A DNA stretch of 64,000 nucleotides from Epiperipatus broadwayi (Eukaryota; Onychophora; Udeonychophora; Euonychophora; Peripatidae), in NCBI GenBank assembly GCA_028023455.1, contig JAQFVV010006711.1, positions 310,001-374,000 of the forward strand, given 5' to 3'. The position numbers and the translations under genes were made by a program. The notes under the pieces were generated by a model. It searched no databases and had not been told where the DNA came from. It worked only from the letters and a program-made list of their open reading frames with translations. This document shows positions 11,764 through 22,934 of this stretch, piece by piece. Positions within the stretch are counted from its first letter, which is position 1. Each line of letters starts with the position of its first letter.

Positions 11764-14109
11764 GGAAGTGTTTATTTAATTGTTGTACATCATGAAATAT
11801 TCCTATCAATAATCAAAAATTTTGGACATTTGAAATAGAAATTGATGTAAATAATATGTACTAGTTTTAAATTTGTTTTCCATTTTTATGACAACAGTCT
11901 TTGGAATTGTTTATAGATAGCTTCATAAATTTGAGTATAAATTTAAGGTTTTCAGTTTCATAATATAGTAATGATTGTCTTTTCAAAGGATGATTGCAGA
12001 ATGTATTTGATGTTTTAAACACAATATATGAAAAAAGTTTTAGTAGTCAATATTAGCAAAAATTTGGGTGATTTATCAGTCGGTGATTTAAAAAAAGTAT
12101 TCAGTAACTAATAATTAGCTTAATATTGTGAATCAATATAAATATATTGATTGCTTTTGAGTAGAAAGGCAAATATAAATGTTGAAGTGCAACACATGCT
12201 CCAGTGCATTGCTGCATTTATCAATTTAAAAGATAGGAAATTTCATCTTAGTAATATAAGTACTTCCTTTAAAATAATTGTACGTGATATGTGAACTCAT
12301 CATTCAAGTAATTTATAGACATGCGATGAATTTTATGTATAATTTTTCATAACATTCTAAAAATACAATGGCAAGATCTATAAGACTAATTAATATATTA
12401 TTTTCAAGTTGATGGATTTGGTGATATTGAATTTATTATTGTAAAGGCAAAGCTGTATTGGCATGAGGAATGAATAATAAATATCACATTCCCTAATAAA
12501 GTGTTTTCTGGTGAACTTTAGTATGTTTTTATGTGAGAAGCAAATCTGTTTACATTATAAAGATTATCTTAAAGATATTCTAAAAAATCTGCTATGTGTT
12601 GTTTACTTTTAAATGGGAGGCTATGGTTGGGAATATAATATAATGGAGATCTACAAATAGGCAAGGTATTGAAGTCTTTCAGAAAGAACAGTTTTGTGCA
12701 GAAGTTATAAGACAGCATCACAAGATGCGAAATAAATTATTTAAATGGCTAATATGAAAAATATGTGGACATATTTGTGTTTTACAAATTGATTTGTATA
12801 GTTTTTGTAAAACTGTTCTTTAACTTTTTGTTTTTGGATTGCTTTTCTGGACCTACAATGGTGCCATATTCATCATCTGGCTGATGATGATGTGGTGTAT
12901 ATTAATTTATTCACATAAATTTAACAAATTATACATTCTGAAAATAACAATTGTAGCATATTTTTATAATATAAAATAAGACGGATGCTCTAGTTTGTTC
13001 AGGAAAAGACCAAACTTGAATGGTTTTTAAAAATACTTTTAGACAAGGTAATACGTATTCTTCAATTAGCACACTTCATTACAAATTTAATTTATAACAT
13101 TTCAATATATTTTTTAAAAATATATATACACAGCATATATAGAAATCATTTTTTAAACATAGGAGACCTCCAACTTACTTAAATAAATCAGTCTATATCC
13201 ATTATATAAGTTGAAATATATATAACTTGGAACAATGTATTATGCAGTATATCTTATCCATAATAATGGGGCAAAAGCTTAAAACAAAAAATGAAAAACA
13301 GAAATGATGAAATACAGAATTTGGATTTTTTTAAACATAAGTATGAGCAATTAGTTGAAACCTCACAAAAGGAAATTTCATAATAAAATTGTTTCATATT
13401 TGGTAGGATTGAGATGTATTTTTAAATTAAGATTATATCATTGTCCTTGATATTTAACTAAGGAAAACTCATAATCAATAAAATAATGAATTAGTTTGGC
13501 TTTCTGTTTTTAAATATATATATTCAATATTTGACTTCAACATATATGGAAAATTGATAAGTAAATACAAATACATGATTGTTTTTTAAAGAATATTGTA
13601 TGATTTCTTAGCTGTTATTTGAGAACATTACTGAGTGTTATTCAAAACTTACTAGGCCTCATTATTTTTTCAAATATCATAATAAAAATGATTTATTATT
13701 AGAAGTTGACTGTTTGCTTTCTCAGTTTAATTCTTTTTAGAAATTTGTAAGAATTTTTAATACTAAAAAAGCGAATTTAACTTTTAAGATTTTCATTTAT
13801 GAAAAAATTTAAATCTTGTTGAATGATAAAAATATGTATATATTTGACAAATCTATAAATATCTATTCTATTGAAATGAAGTTAATCATAATTAGTAAAG
13901 AACAATTTATAGTTATTTTATTGTAATAAATAGCTTAAATAATTTGAAAATATTTTCATGATATAAAATATATTTAATAATTATATCTAGATTCTGTTTT
14001 TGTATGTTCAGATATGTTTTTTTTTTTTGTTTGTTTGTAATAATAAAAATAGAATCTTCAGTAAAATGATTTCTATGCTTATCTAAAGTGAAAGGTTGAA
14101 AATATCAAT
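11764..14109. other. AT-rich noncoding DNA
   Basis: No gene or known element seen on either strand. A CTGATGATGATG run near 12882 lacks any hammerhead partner sequence. Confidence 0.55.
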
Positions 14110-14226
14110 AATATTATATTGATAAACAGAGCAAAACTCTCCATACAGTATTGCCACCTGTGCTAAACAGAGTAATCAATGGATGCCAGAAGGCTTGTGC
14201 ATAAAATCCCTATCTAATGCCTACTC

Positions 14227-14285
14227 ATCCAATATCCCCAGACTAGTTTCTGGCTTGTGGCCTTCATCAGTGAGGAGCTTTGGAT
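14227..14285 (-). ncRNA. Type I hammerhead ribozyme, family 1
   Basis: On the minus strand: 5' stem I strand ATCCAAAGCTCCTCA (14285-14271), core CTGATGA (14270-14264), stem II GGC/GCC with a CACAA loop and an A-A mismatch at its base, core GAAA (14250-14247), palindromic stem III ACTAGT, cleavage triplet GTC (14243-14241), and the 3' stem I strand TGGGGATATTGGAT. Stem I pairs as two helices of about 6 bp (CTCCTCA region, and ATCCAA with TTGGAT) around an internal loop, typical of type I. The missing G-C at the stem II base is unusual and may reduce activity. Confidence 0.75.
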
Positions 14286-14954
14286 CTTGAGAGCACTGCA
14301 TCTAGATCTTAGGATCTAATGCAACCCTCTAGCAACCACCTTTTATCTCTACTTAACTACTAAACTATGAGAATGAAATTGAAAACACAAAAAATATTTT
14401 CAATCTAAGCTCAATAGCTTATATAGTCATATGGGTCTGAACTCAGTTCAGCACCCATACATTTTGGTGTCTTTGGCTCTTATACAACCATAGCCACCAC
14501 TATCCTATTAGGCAGGATTGATGTTAAACCATTAAGCCAGAAACTAGTTTGGGGATATTGGATGAATAGGTATTAGATAGGGATTTTATGCACAAGCCTT
14601 CTGGCATCCATTGATTACTCTGTTTAGCACAGGTGTCAATACTGTATGGAGAGTTTTGCTCTGTTTATCAACAATTAATGTGCTAGTATAGGAAATGTGA
14701 TCATGTGATGCTTAATGGTTTAACGCCAATCCTGCCTAATAGGATAGTGGTGGCTATGGTTGTAAAAGAGCCAAAGACACCAAAATGTATGGGTGCTGAA
14801 CTGAGTTCAGACCCATATGACTATATAAGCTATTGAGCTTAGATTGAAAATATTTTTTGTGTTTTCATTCTCATAGTTTAGTAGTTAAGTAGAGATAAAA
14901 GGTGGTTGCTAGAGGGTTGCATTAGATCCTAAGATCTAGATGCAGTGCTCTCAG

Positions 14955-15013
14955 ATCCAAAGCTCCTCACTGATGAAGGTCACAAGCCAGAAACTAGTCT
15001 GGGGATATTGGAT
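14955..15013 (+). ncRNA. Type I hammerhead ribozyme, family 1
   Basis: Plus-strand copy: stem I strand 14955-14969, CTGATGA 14970-14976, stem II 14977-14989 (GGT/GCC, one wobble pair), GAAA 14990-14993, ACTAGT 14993-14998, predicted cleavage after the C of GTC at 14999, and 3' stem I strand 15000-15013. All core bases are present. A second partial motif at about 14533-14563 keeps GAAAC and stem III but has lost CTGATGA and carries GTT. Confidence 0.75.
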
Positions 15014-15329
15014 GAGTAGGCATTAGTTAGGGATTTTATGCACAAACCTTCTGGCATCCATTGATTACTCTGTTTAGCACAGGTGGCAATACTGTATGGA
15101 GAGTTTTGCTCTGTTTATCAACAATTAATGTGCTAGTATAGGAAATGTGATCATGTGATGCTTAATATTATATTGCTTTCATATATTTGTATACAAAGTA
15201 TTTTTTATTCACACAATAATTGTTTTTTTTTAACGAGATTTGATGGTAAATAATTAATAAAAAACACCTAATACTAAATATCACATGGAAAAATGATCAA
15301 CACCATCTAAAATATCTGGACCTAGACAT

Positions 15330-16072
15330 ACAAAGAGAAGATAAACAATTAATGTACCGCATGACCATCAAACCCCTAGAAATTAGAGGATACATGCATC
15401 AGAGTGCAATACTTCCCAACTCACATAAATATGCTGGACTGAATTCGTTTCTGCATAGAAATGATTACTTAGGTAAATGTAATTCAGACAAAAGAGATAA
15501 CATATTAAAATACATTAAAGAATTAATATAGACACATAACTAAAAAAATAGCACAGTTCCAAGCAAAATACCAGCAAGGCAGAAACAGAAATAATAAACC
15601 TAGAATAACTATACCATACATACCCAATATTTCCAAACAGCTAACTAAAACATTACCAAAAGAATTTATTATTGGTTGCCGCACTTCAGCCAACACTAAT
15701 AGACTAATAAACAATTCAAAAGATAAACTTGATCCCAAACTAACATCTCAAGTGGTGTACCAGATACAATGCCCTCAGGCTGGATGCAGAGCCTCATATT
15801 ATGGGGAAACAAAAGCTACCATTACAAAGAGAGCATCCCAGCACATATATATGTATAAAAGGGCACTGAACAACAAGGAGTCTACATCAGCATTTGTGGA
15901 ACATGAAAAAGCTACTGGACACAGATTTGAACCCACCAATCCCAGAATAGTGTGTAAAGAGAGTGATGACCATAGGCGCAAAATAAAGGAGGCATATTTC
16001 ATAAATAATGACAACCAATCAATTAATAGAAAGGACACCTGGTTTGCCATTTCCAAAACATGGACAAACTAA
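15330..16072 (+). pseudogene. Penelope-like element, linker and GIY-YIG fragment
   Basis: The 3' part of a PLE polyprotein. The first frame (about 15336-15530) contains MTIKPLEIRGYMHQSAILPN, which fits the PLE linker after the RT. A stop and frameshift near 15530 interrupt it. The next frame continues through IPYIPNISKQLTKTLPK and a CPQAGC cysteine pair into the GIY-YIG endonuclease (SYYGETKATITKRASQH), then a C-terminal segment ending in a TAA at 16070-16072. The RT domain is absent, so the copy is 5' truncated. It lies outside the target-site duplication of the adjacent hammerhead array and is therefore a separate insertion. Confidence 0.85.
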
Positions 16073-16826
16073 GTCATACGATATTTTAAATAGTATACTG
16101 AAACATCTAATTAACATAAATTTGAATACACCCCCTCATCAATATCAACCGTTTTATTTTTATTTTGTACAGCTATGATTATGAAGCCATAGAGCTTTGA
16201 AAGCGCTAAGCTTTAAATAAATTTAATAACATATAACTTCTTTATTTTAGCGTTATAAGCACATAAGTATTGATACTAATAATATTCATAATTTTTATTA
16301 GTCATTTATAAGACTAGAGATTATCCAAGGGTCTTATTAGTATATAGATATGATTCATAATATACAAATATAAAGTGATTAGAAATAACATTTTGTTGTC
16401 TCCAATAAAGAAAAAATAGCATGATTAATATATAAATTTTAAATTTTACAATGCTGTTATGCAATATAATTAATGTGTATAAATTTTAAACAAACGAAAA
16501 CTTTTTTTTCTAATAGTTTTTATGATTCTTATTTTAAACAAAATTATTTAAAATATCAACCAATCAGTTTATTATTAGATATAATTTTAAAAAGTTTCAC
16601 ACTTAAAAAAATTTTTTTTTTTAAGGAAATGTTATATGATATTCATACTAATTTTTCATGAATTAGGAAAATAAAAAATAAGAGGGAAAAAATTTTTCAG
16701 TTTGATTATATAAACAAAACTTGTTTTGTATCAACCACTATGATATATAGATAGATAAATATTTACTATCACACTCTTTAATTTTAGAATAAATGGCACA
16801 ATCATTTATTTTCAAAAGTAAATTTA
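16073..16826. other. PLE 3' flank and noncoding DNA
   Basis: 16160-16220 contains ATGAAGCC, GAAAGCGC and a terminal AATAAA-like sequence and is probably the PLE 3' untranslated region. The GAAA block might be a worn-down hammerhead, but CTGATGA is not intact. The rest is AT-rich with no gene seen. Confidence 0.45.
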
Positions 16827-17340
16827 TTGCCTTTGAATACAAAGAGAAATAGTAGAGGAAATGAGTGTTCGGGCAGTTTGAGCAACACACACTATTTTCA
16901 ACAGTCTTGTCATTTTTCTAAAATTGAGAGGAGGGCTGATTCTTTGGCTCTCAATCGCCCGAATTGGGCATATCTTAGTGGCTTATGTAGAGTGATATTC
17001 GGGCAGATCCCCCCCCCCCCCACCAGCATTGAAGCAAAAAATATTCTGGCAACATCACAAGCTTCCAGGTATCATTATAGATTCTTTCTGGCGAGATCAT
17101 ATGATCCCTCTTCCTGACACCCCTGATCTTGCACAAAAGTTCATTGTGTATATTACCGTTATTCTTCCCAAGTATCAGATGGCATCTCATTGTCCAGACT
17201 ATATAGTTCAGCATGATTGACAGTTTTTAGGCATTCATTTAGGTTAAAAATCTTTTAATTATAGGATGTGATCCAACCATTGAGTATTGCTCTGCATTTA
17301 TTTAATATTGCACAACCAAAGAAGAGGTGCTGCATTGATT
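16827..17340 (-). other. GC-richer island, possible LINE C-terminal remnant
   Basis: This stretch is clearly less AT-rich than its flanks. Read on the minus strand, one frame starts with QHLFFGCAILNKC (about 17325), which resembles the Cys/His-rich tail (zf-RVT-like) after the RT in several LINE clades. Other frames give NIHNELLCKIRGVRKRDHM. Stops and frame changes prevent a continuous reading. It contains a run of 13 C at 17009-17021. The assignment is tentative; an unidentified repeat is equally possible. Confidence 0.25.
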
Positions 17341-19240
17341 TTTTCTAAATTGTATTTAAGTGAAAATTTTTAATCTTTATAAATCACAATTATTTTGAAT
17401 ATAGATTTTTTTTTTTATTAATAAATTTTTTAGTATATCTCAGAAGCATATTTCAAGCAAAACATCACTTAGTTATCTTAGCTTATAAAATTAATGTGTG
17501 TGAAATAGATTAAATAAAATGGATTACTGCACTTTCAGTGCATTTTAAAATTAAAATTATTGTATAAATAATTGTATTTATATAAAAATATTAAGAAAAA
17601 ATGTGATCTTACTTTATTAATCTACTATTCTAAGTGCATATTAGTGGACAACATTTCTAAAGAAGCATTTAAAGTGAACATGAGCATGTTTTTCATAGAA
17701 GAGGCATACCTTCTTTACATTGTAAAGATTGCCTCAAATACATTCTAAAGAAATGCAATATTAATTGCTTTAAAATTGATAGAATACGGCATAAGATAGA
17801 TAGATTACAAAGGACTGCTACAATTAGACAAGATATTGAATAGTCAAAATAAGAGTCATAGATCACATGACCCTAAGTTATAAACAATGAGGATTGCCAA
17901 AACAAAAAACAAAAAAAAAAAACAAAGCTTGTTGAGGAATTGGCAATCCTCATTGTTTATAAGATATTGAAGTCTTTCAAAAGAAAAGATAGTTGCAGAA
18001 GAAATTGAAAGATAACACCACTCACTAGCTGTTAAATAAGTAGACTTTGGGCTCAACATGTAATGTATTTATGTTTCATGAATTGGTTTGTACACTCATT
18101 CCAAAATTTATCTTTAAATTAGTGTGCCTTTTTTCATTTTTTGATGGAGTTAGAATAGTCTAATATGAAATATTTTATATCAAATAAAACAAATACTTCT
18201 GAAACAAGCATCTGTTAAGTTGGGGCAATAACTATTAGTTTTGATGTTAATGATTTTTCGGTATAGTTAATTATAGCAAGAATTCAAAATGTACAAGCAC
18301 AATTTAAAAACTGAAGTCCATTTTAGGAAGTCATTTAATTATTTTTCTAGATAATTGTACCCTTTTTCAATAAACTAGAAAATATGATGAAAAATACGAT
18401 TGTTAAAAAAAGAAGAGTGGGTGGGTGAGTGAGAATTTTTTTTTTTACTTTTACATAATTTATCTGATCTTAAGATTTGTGCTTCAATTTCAAGTAGATA
18501 TCTTTTCTTTAAATATTGTGCTGATTGTGTTTTTTTATATGTAATCTTGTATTTGTATAATTTTTTTTAAATAATTGTGTATTATTTTTCTTCTTTTTTA
18601 TTAAACTTATTATTATGTATAATAGTTTATATGGTGACTTTTTTTTCTGATAATTTATATTTAAGGTGATTTGATAAAATTATGTGAAGCTTGCAAAATA
18701 TAAATATGTATCTTAATATTAAAGTTATTTTCTGAGACACTATTTCCCTTTAAAATGGTATTAAGTCTGTTAAAAGCATCCCAAGTTATTTTTACTTCTC
18801 TATTTATATTTATTTTCACCATTTGATTTTATTTATCTTACTAACTTTTTTAATTTTATTTTAATTTACTACAGTAATTTTAGAATACACAAAATCTAAT
18901 AAATATTTATTTGTTATCAAAATTTTTTCTCAAAGAAGTAATAGGTCCCAACATTCATAAATTTGACTTACTTTGTTATATACTTAGAAATATTTTGAAC
19001 AAATAAAAAAAAAAAAATTACAAAATTTTACAGAACAAACTTGTAAAGAGTAGATCATACAAAATGTGACAAATAATTAAAGAGTTTTATTTTATTTAGT
19101 TGGTATATGTGCAAATGAGAACTTTTCATATATTTTTGTGAAAAATAATTAGTTATATATAATGTACATTAGTATATTCAATAAGAGATTTACTGATAAT
19201 AACAAGCACAGTACTAACCTAAAGCATCATATTATATGAA
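17341..19240. other. AT-rich noncoding DNA
   Basis: No gene seen. The only clear structure is the hairpin at 17878-17962, listed separately. Confidence 0.6.
17878..17962. repeat. 23-bp perfect inverted repeat
   Basis: The left arm at 17878-17900 starts TTATAAACAATGAGG. The right arm at 17940-17962 is its exact reverse complement. The 39-base spacer is an A-rich stretch with AAC repeats followed by AAGCTTGTTGAGG. It could be a small foldback element. Function unknown. Confidence 0.8.
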
Positions 19241-19725
19241 CTCTTCTTTTTCTCTTTCTCCTTCTTCACCATTCCTCTTTTTCCTTTTTTTCTCTTTTTA
19301 CCTCAACTTTTTCATCTTCTTCTTCTGATGTTATTTTTTCTCTTCATCCTTCTGCTGCTGCTTCACTTCTTTTGCTATTTCTGTTTCTTTTTTTTCTGCT
19401 TCTATTGTTATTGTTGTGTATAAAACAAACTGTATAAAACATTCTTCTTAATTGCTTAAATTTAATCTTAATTATGAGTGTGGACCAATCCATTTACATA
19501 AATCAGGGTCCTCTTGTATATTTATACTTGTTAAATTTAAACCTCTTCTTTTTTTTTCTTTCTTCTCTGTCTCCTTCTCCTGCTTTTTGAATTGCTTAAA
19601 TTTCATCTTAAGCTTAGGAGTATGGACTAACCCATTTACATAAATCAGAATTCTCATGTATTTATACTGGCTAAATTTAAACCATTTTTTTTTCTCTGTA
19701 TAATCTTGATTTATTGACTCCATGT
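19241..19725. repeat. Polypyrimidine tract and 139-bp tandem duplication
   Basis: 19241-19400 is a long imperfect CTTCTTT-type pyrimidine tract. Two diverged direct copies follow, starting at 19451 and 19590 (period 139). Each opens with AATTGCTTAAATTT, contains CCATTTACATAAATCAG, and ends in TAAATTTAAACC followed by a pyrimidine run. The open frames here are by-products of this low-complexity sequence. Confidence 0.75.
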
Positions 19726-20003
19726 GCTTGAGGCCAGAATACTCAATTTGTTTTTGGATAATACATGCAGAAAGAATCTTATGCTATTTGAAGATATTTT
19801 TTCATGCCATTATTATTTTCTTGTATCATATAAATTCATTTTCAATAGGGAGAAAAAAGGACTTAGAAATTATCTTTTTGAATTGACACTTAATCTTTCT
19901 AATGTAGAGAAAAAAAAGCTTTTAAGTTCCCTTTTGTCATCCAACTCAATCTTATACAACTGATACACATGAGCACATACATGCGAAAAAGATAAACGAT
20001 TTC

Positions 20004-20047
20004 TAATATACGTATCTTAAGCTGAACCTGCATTCATCAATTGGTCC
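20004..20047 (-). ncRNA. Decayed hammerhead, family 2
   Basis: On the minus strand GGACCAA is followed by TTGATGA (the first core base C is changed to T), a stem II remnant around AGGTTCAGC, a GAAA box that has decayed to AAGA, and an intact ATACGTAT stem III palindrome. Predicted inactive. Confidence 0.55.
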
Positions 20048-20229
20048 AGATCATCATCTCCTACACATGTATATAATCAGTGTTCAATTTATATTAAGAT
20101 AGCTAATCTTCAAACTTTATTGGACAGACTTTAATCTTCTGCACTCTTTAGCTATCCATTAAAGTTTGAAGATTTGCCATCTTAATATAAACTGAGCACT
20201 GATTATATGTGTGTGGGAAATAATGATCT

Positions 20230-20274
20230 GGACCAACTGATGAGTGCTGGTTCAGCACAAAATATGTGTATTGG
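20230..20274 (+). ncRNA. Hammerhead, family 2, with G12 to A change
   Basis: GGACCAA (20230-20236), CTGATGA (20237-20243), a perfect 5-bp stem II GTGCT/AGCAC with loop GGTTC (20244-20258), then AAAA in place of GAAA (20259-20262), a stem III remnant TATGTGTA, and TTGG closing stem I. Stem II here has the canonical G-C base pair at its foot. Loss of the catalytic G12 predicts no cleavage. Confidence 0.7.
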
Positions 20275-20513
20275 AAATAATTTATCTTTTTCACATGTAT
20301 GTAGTCATATGCATAGGTTATATAAGATGGAGTGGATGACAAAAAGGAGCTTGAAAATCTGGGTCCGAATCCATTATAATTACATCTAACTTAAAAGTAT
20401 ATATAATATACTTGTATTTAAATAGAGAAAAGAAAGGAAAAAATCTTTAGTAAATAATTCAATACATATTATTTAGAATATGTATATGAAAAAAGAGATT
20501 TTTGAAAAAAATT

Positions 20514-20598
20514 GACACAACCATCTTTGATTTATAAATAATGATTTCATAGTAAATCGACACAACCATCTTTGATTTATAAATAATGATTTCATAGT
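20514..20598. repeat. 45-bp tandem duplication
   Basis: The unit beginning GACACAACCATC occurs at 20514-20558 and again from 20559 to 20598, with 40 identical bases in the second copy. It looks like a recent local duplication. Confidence 0.85.
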
Positions 20599-21829
20599 TA
20601 TTTTCTTTTCTTTTTTCCAGTGTAATTTTTAAAAATATCTAAAATAATATAATTTTGGAAAAATAGGTCATAGTCTCTGCACTTACTGTGTGAATTGAAT
20701 TGTATGTTCATACCCTTTCAACTTTAATTTCCTGTACAACTCTGATTCCAACCCCCCCCCTCTCTTTGTAATTTATTCTTTCTCATTGTTTTGCGTGTGT
20801 GTGTTGTGGAGTAAAAATAGTCATACTCATTAGATTGCTAATAATGGTAATGCTATTCTTTAAATTTTATTAATACTAATACAACTTTTTAAAATTTTCT
20901 ACACTTTTGAATGTACTATGGAAATAAAGGTCTTTTTACAATTAATAAAGTTCATGTGCAATTAAGGTTTATTTGTAGCTTTTATTACATACACATATAT
21001 ATGAAGGGAAAACGGCTTTTAAATGGTCATTATAGATCAAAAGATCTCTTGGCAACAATCAAATATTCGGGGATGAAGATGCCTTATTTTTTTTTACCTT
21101 CTGACTAAGGATAAAACAGAAGCAAAATTTTTCGTTTCACTAGTTTTTTTTTTTCTATTGTTATAATAGCTTGTCTAAGCATCACGAAAAAGTGATCATT
21201 AATGCTTTAATTGACTAAGGATAACTAGATATACATTTAAGTGATGGATAATTGAAGGACTGATTGAGTTAGCTATGAACCAGCTATCTGGAAAATTTAA
21301 TGCTGCTTAGAATATGGGGAAATATATATAAAGGATATGCTTAATATGCCACAGATCCTATATTAAGTTATGATGCATTTTAAATGAAGAATGTGTTTTT
21401 AAATAAGAAATTTTATTTGTTAAAAATATTTCTCCAGCACTATAACTAACTATTATACATATACATAAGTATTTAGCTACTCTTAGATAAAGAATAAAAG
21501 ATGGAAAAAAAAAACCCATCCAGGCTCCTATGTTGACTAGCATAATGAGAAATGACCTGAGTGGAGAAATGTTAAAGTGATTTTGCCAAGCAGTAGGTTG
21601 TTTAAGTCTATTTTATTTTTGTTACTATCATCATTAGTTATCTCCGAAGAGTCAAAGCAGGTCTTGTATATCACAATGGATTAACTCTAAAGCTTTTAGA
21701 CTCTTATTTTATTTTTCAAATATTTATTTTTAAATATTATTCTTAAGAACATTACATAAATTTGTTTTATCTTCTAAAGGTTTTCTATTATATTTTTTAC
21801 AATTCTTGCTTCAAAGGATTGTCTTTTAC

Positions 21830-21906
<77 letters not shown>

Positions 21907-22127
21907 ATTTATAAAGAAAACTGTTACACTGGTATAAAGAAGCTGCTGATAGCTTATTCATTTCAATGTGTGTGTGTGCGCATATATTCAAAGATATAAA
22001 ATCTTTTAAATCTTTTTCTTTTCTTTATTAGGAGTGATCCACATTTTAATCTTTTGTTTTAAAATATCAGAAAAAGAGTACTAATAATATACACACATCA
22101 ACTAAGTTAATTAATTTGTACTATTTT
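20599..22127. other. Noncoding DNA with (AC)36
   Basis: No gene seen. A perfect AC dinucleotide microsatellite of 36 repeats occupies 21833-21904. A 9-C run is at 20752-20760. Confidence 0.65.
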
Positions 22128-22445
22128 AAAGGAGTTTGCTATTAACTGAAAGGAGACCCTTTGATTCCTCTTGGAGGCCTTAAAGGAACCGAGCAGGGCA
22201 AATTCCTAATGTCCACTCCATACGTTCTTGTCGTTGCAGCTGTTATTACTATGTGATTATTCATATAGTATACGAACATGGATGGGCTGCTCACCAACAC
22301 GCATTAGCCAGCGTGGTGAGTTTATTGGCTTTTTACCTCTGAGTTTAAGATCAAGAAACACCATGGTCTTTCTTCTCAGTGCCTGATAAGGCAGAATGAA
22401 TGTTTGTGTAAATGATAAATATTTTTCCAATACATATATACAATT

Positions 22446-22934
22446 ATGACAGACAAAAATAAAGCATGGCCCTTATTCCCAGGAGGCTGTAAAGTCACCA
22501 ACCAAGGCAGCGGTTGGTGGCTGAAGGCGGAGGGTGCTAAGAATCCCCTGATTGCGGACCCAGGCTGCCATTTGATGATGACTTTTTATTTAGGTACTTA
22601 CAACTTCAGATCACTTTCAAGTGAAGGAAGATTGCAAGAATTAGAAGAAGAACTGTCTTATATTAAATGGGACATTATTGGACTTTGTGAAGTTAGAAGA
22701 AAAGGAGAAGAAACAATTGATTTAAAAAGTGGACATATACTCTTTTATAAAGGCACACATATTGGAAATACAAGTGGAGTGGGATTCATTATAAATAAAA
22801 AGTGGAAGAACAATATTGTGGAGATTGATGGTGTATCAGACAGAGTGGCAAGATTAGTTATACAACTTAATAGCAGATACCAAATGCAGATAATTCAGGT
22901 TTATGCCCCAACAAGTTCTCATATGATGAAGTAG
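22446..22934 (+). pseudogene. RTE endonuclease, N-terminal part
   Basis: 162 residues covering the first half of the APE-type endonuclease that nicks the target for target-primed reverse transcription. Visible family motifs are GTYNFRSL (residues 50-57, with the conserved Asn), GLCEVRRKG (79-87, with the catalytic Glu at 82) and VYAPTSSH near the end. The first 45 residues, rich in G and P, precede the domain and the true start is uncertain; LMMTFYLGTYN might contain the start instead. A 1-nt deletion near 22921 sends the frame into a TAG at 22932-22934. Confidence 0.88.

Larger units (their letters stand above)
14122..15163. mobile_element. Hammerhead family 1 array with 12-bp TSD
   Basis: The direct repeat AATATTATATTG at 14110-14121 and 15164-15175 brackets a 1042-bp noncoding element. 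Its parts are one nearly full unit in minus orientation (about 14122-14525), a plus-oriented 3' partial unit (about 14527-14705), and a full plus unit (about 14706-15163). Corresponding points in the two plus units (CTAGT at 14544 and 14994) are 450 bp apart. Two complete hammerhead motifs are present, one on each strand. No protein is encoded. The layout matches retrozyme-like tandem repeats with a head-to-head inverted copy, as seen in Penelope-like insertions. Mobilisation by PLE machinery is inferred. Confidence 0.8.
19919..20422. mobile_element. Hammerhead family 2 element, head-to-head
   Basis: A minus-oriented unit (about 19919-20120) meets a plus-oriented unit (about 20120-20422). The centre is palindromic: CTTCAAACTTTA near 20109 pairs with TAAAGTTTGAAG near 20161. 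Near-identical flanks TAGAGAAAAAAAAG (19905-19918) and TAGAGAAAAGAAAG (20423-20436) match at 13 of 14 bases and may be a target-site duplication, although they are low in complexity. Each arm carries a worn hammerhead motif. No coding capacity. Confidence 0.7.

Noticed and set aside
12876-12898. CTGATGATGATG as a third hammerhead family
   Set aside because: No GAAA, stem II or stem I partner follows; it is a short GAT repeat.
15523-16056. Minus-strand frames resembling membrane peptides
   Set aside because: Shadows of the PLE coding strand.
14122-16072. Hammerhead array and GIY-YIG fragment as one PLE
   Set aside because: The 12-bp target duplication closes the array at 15163, before the coding fragment begins, so they are separate insertions.
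16160-16215. Hammerhead in the 3' region of the PLE fragment
   Set aside because: A GAAAG block and paired GCC/GCT are present, but CTGATGA is disrupted and no cleavage triplet can be assigned.
21833-21904. CRISPR-like or regulatory repeat
   Set aside because: A plain AC microsatellite of 36 repeats in animal DNA.
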